Below are positions 6,097-6,161 of a DNA stretch of 6,161 nt, one piece after another. The translations under genes and the position numbers were made by a program. Each line of letters starts with the position of its first letter. Positions within the stretch are counted from its first letter, which is position 1. The notes beneath the pieces are model-generated. The model made no database searches. It saw only the letters and a program-made list of their open reading frames with translations, and was not told where the DNA came from. The stretch comes from Flavipsychrobacter sp964461535 (GTDB lineage Bacteria > Bacteroidota > Bacteroidia > Chitinophagales > Chitinophagaceae). Location: positions 1 through 6,161 of the forward strand of contig CAYWUY010000120.1 of NCBI GenBank assembly GCA_964461535.1. The letters run 5' to 3'.

Positions 6097-6104
6097 CAAA
6101 GATA
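6097..6104 (-). promoter_or_regulatory. -7 promoter box of the FtsE-like gene
   Basis: The minus strand reads TATCTTTG, a full match to TAnnTTTG. Transcription would start near 6093, about 15 bases before the ATG at 6078. A TTG is present at 6120-6122, but the 15-bp gap is shorter than usual, so no -33 box is assigned. Confidence 0.5.
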
Positions 6105-6161
6105 ATGTCTTATAGTATACAACTACCTAGAGCAGGCACATTTTCACATTCTATAAAAAAG

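Noticed and set aside
6090..6100. TTACTAACAAA, an exact 11-base match to 272-282, beside the FtsE-like promoter
   Set aside because: It overlaps the -7 box and leader, is present only once there, and lacks the partner repeat and dyad. An 11-base AT-rich match can occur by chance.
6105..6161. Possible 3' end of another minus-strand gene
   Set aside because: One frame is open from the edge to a TAA near 6111, but about 16 codons without a recognisable motif are not enough to call a gene.

Overview
The window looks like ordinary chromosome from a Bacteroidota bacterium, probably a Chitinophagaceae/Sphingobacteriia-type organism. Three things point there. The DNA is AT-rich with A-rich leaders and almost no Shine-Dalgarno sequences. 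Four genes have a perfect TAnnTTTG -7 promoter box, the Bacteroidota housekeeping-sigma signature, just upstream of the start. The gene families also fit: LytTR response regulator, FtsE-like ATPase with Bacteroidota-style sequence, and small secreted proteins ending their signal peptide in AFA/SFA-Q. No lineage below phylum is proven from the sequence.

Layout, left to right. (1) Positions 1-135, minus strand: the first 45 codons of a gene that runs off the left edge. They encode a signal peptide followed by an IWSFG start to the mature protein. (2) 136-471: a divergent control region holding a TACTTTTG box for the left gene, a 7-bp inverted repeat, a tandem 9-bp direct repeat at 11-bp period, and a 10-bp palindrome. 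(3) 472-2413, plus strand: three tightly packed paralogues of the phage tail-collar / microcystin-dependent protein family (206, 206 and 218 aa), clearly one operon, with no other phage gene nearby. (4) 2418-2453: a terminator hairpin shared with the convergent neighbour. (5) 2454-3218, minus: a LytTR-type response regulator without an adjacent kinase. (6) 3492-3923, minus: a small secreted protein of unknown family with a strong terminator after it. (7) 4009-5247, minus: ornithine aminotransferase with every expected active-site residue. (8) 5386-6078, minus: an FtsE-like ABC ATPase.

The minus-strand genes mostly have their own promoters and do not look like one operon. Ornithine aminotransferase and FtsE are housekeeping genes. 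The accessory part is the left half: the collar triplet, the divergent secreted-protein gene, the repeat-rich region between them and the convergent LytTR regulator. Whether the regulator controls the collar genes is inference only. The most notable points are the edge-truncated secreted gene, the three collar paralogues that all keep an H-x-H pair at residues 95 and 97 (a possible metal-bound trimer), the repeat cluster between the divergent genes, and a probably leaderless ornithine aminotransferase mRNA. Several apparent TTG starts are better replaced by internal ATGs.
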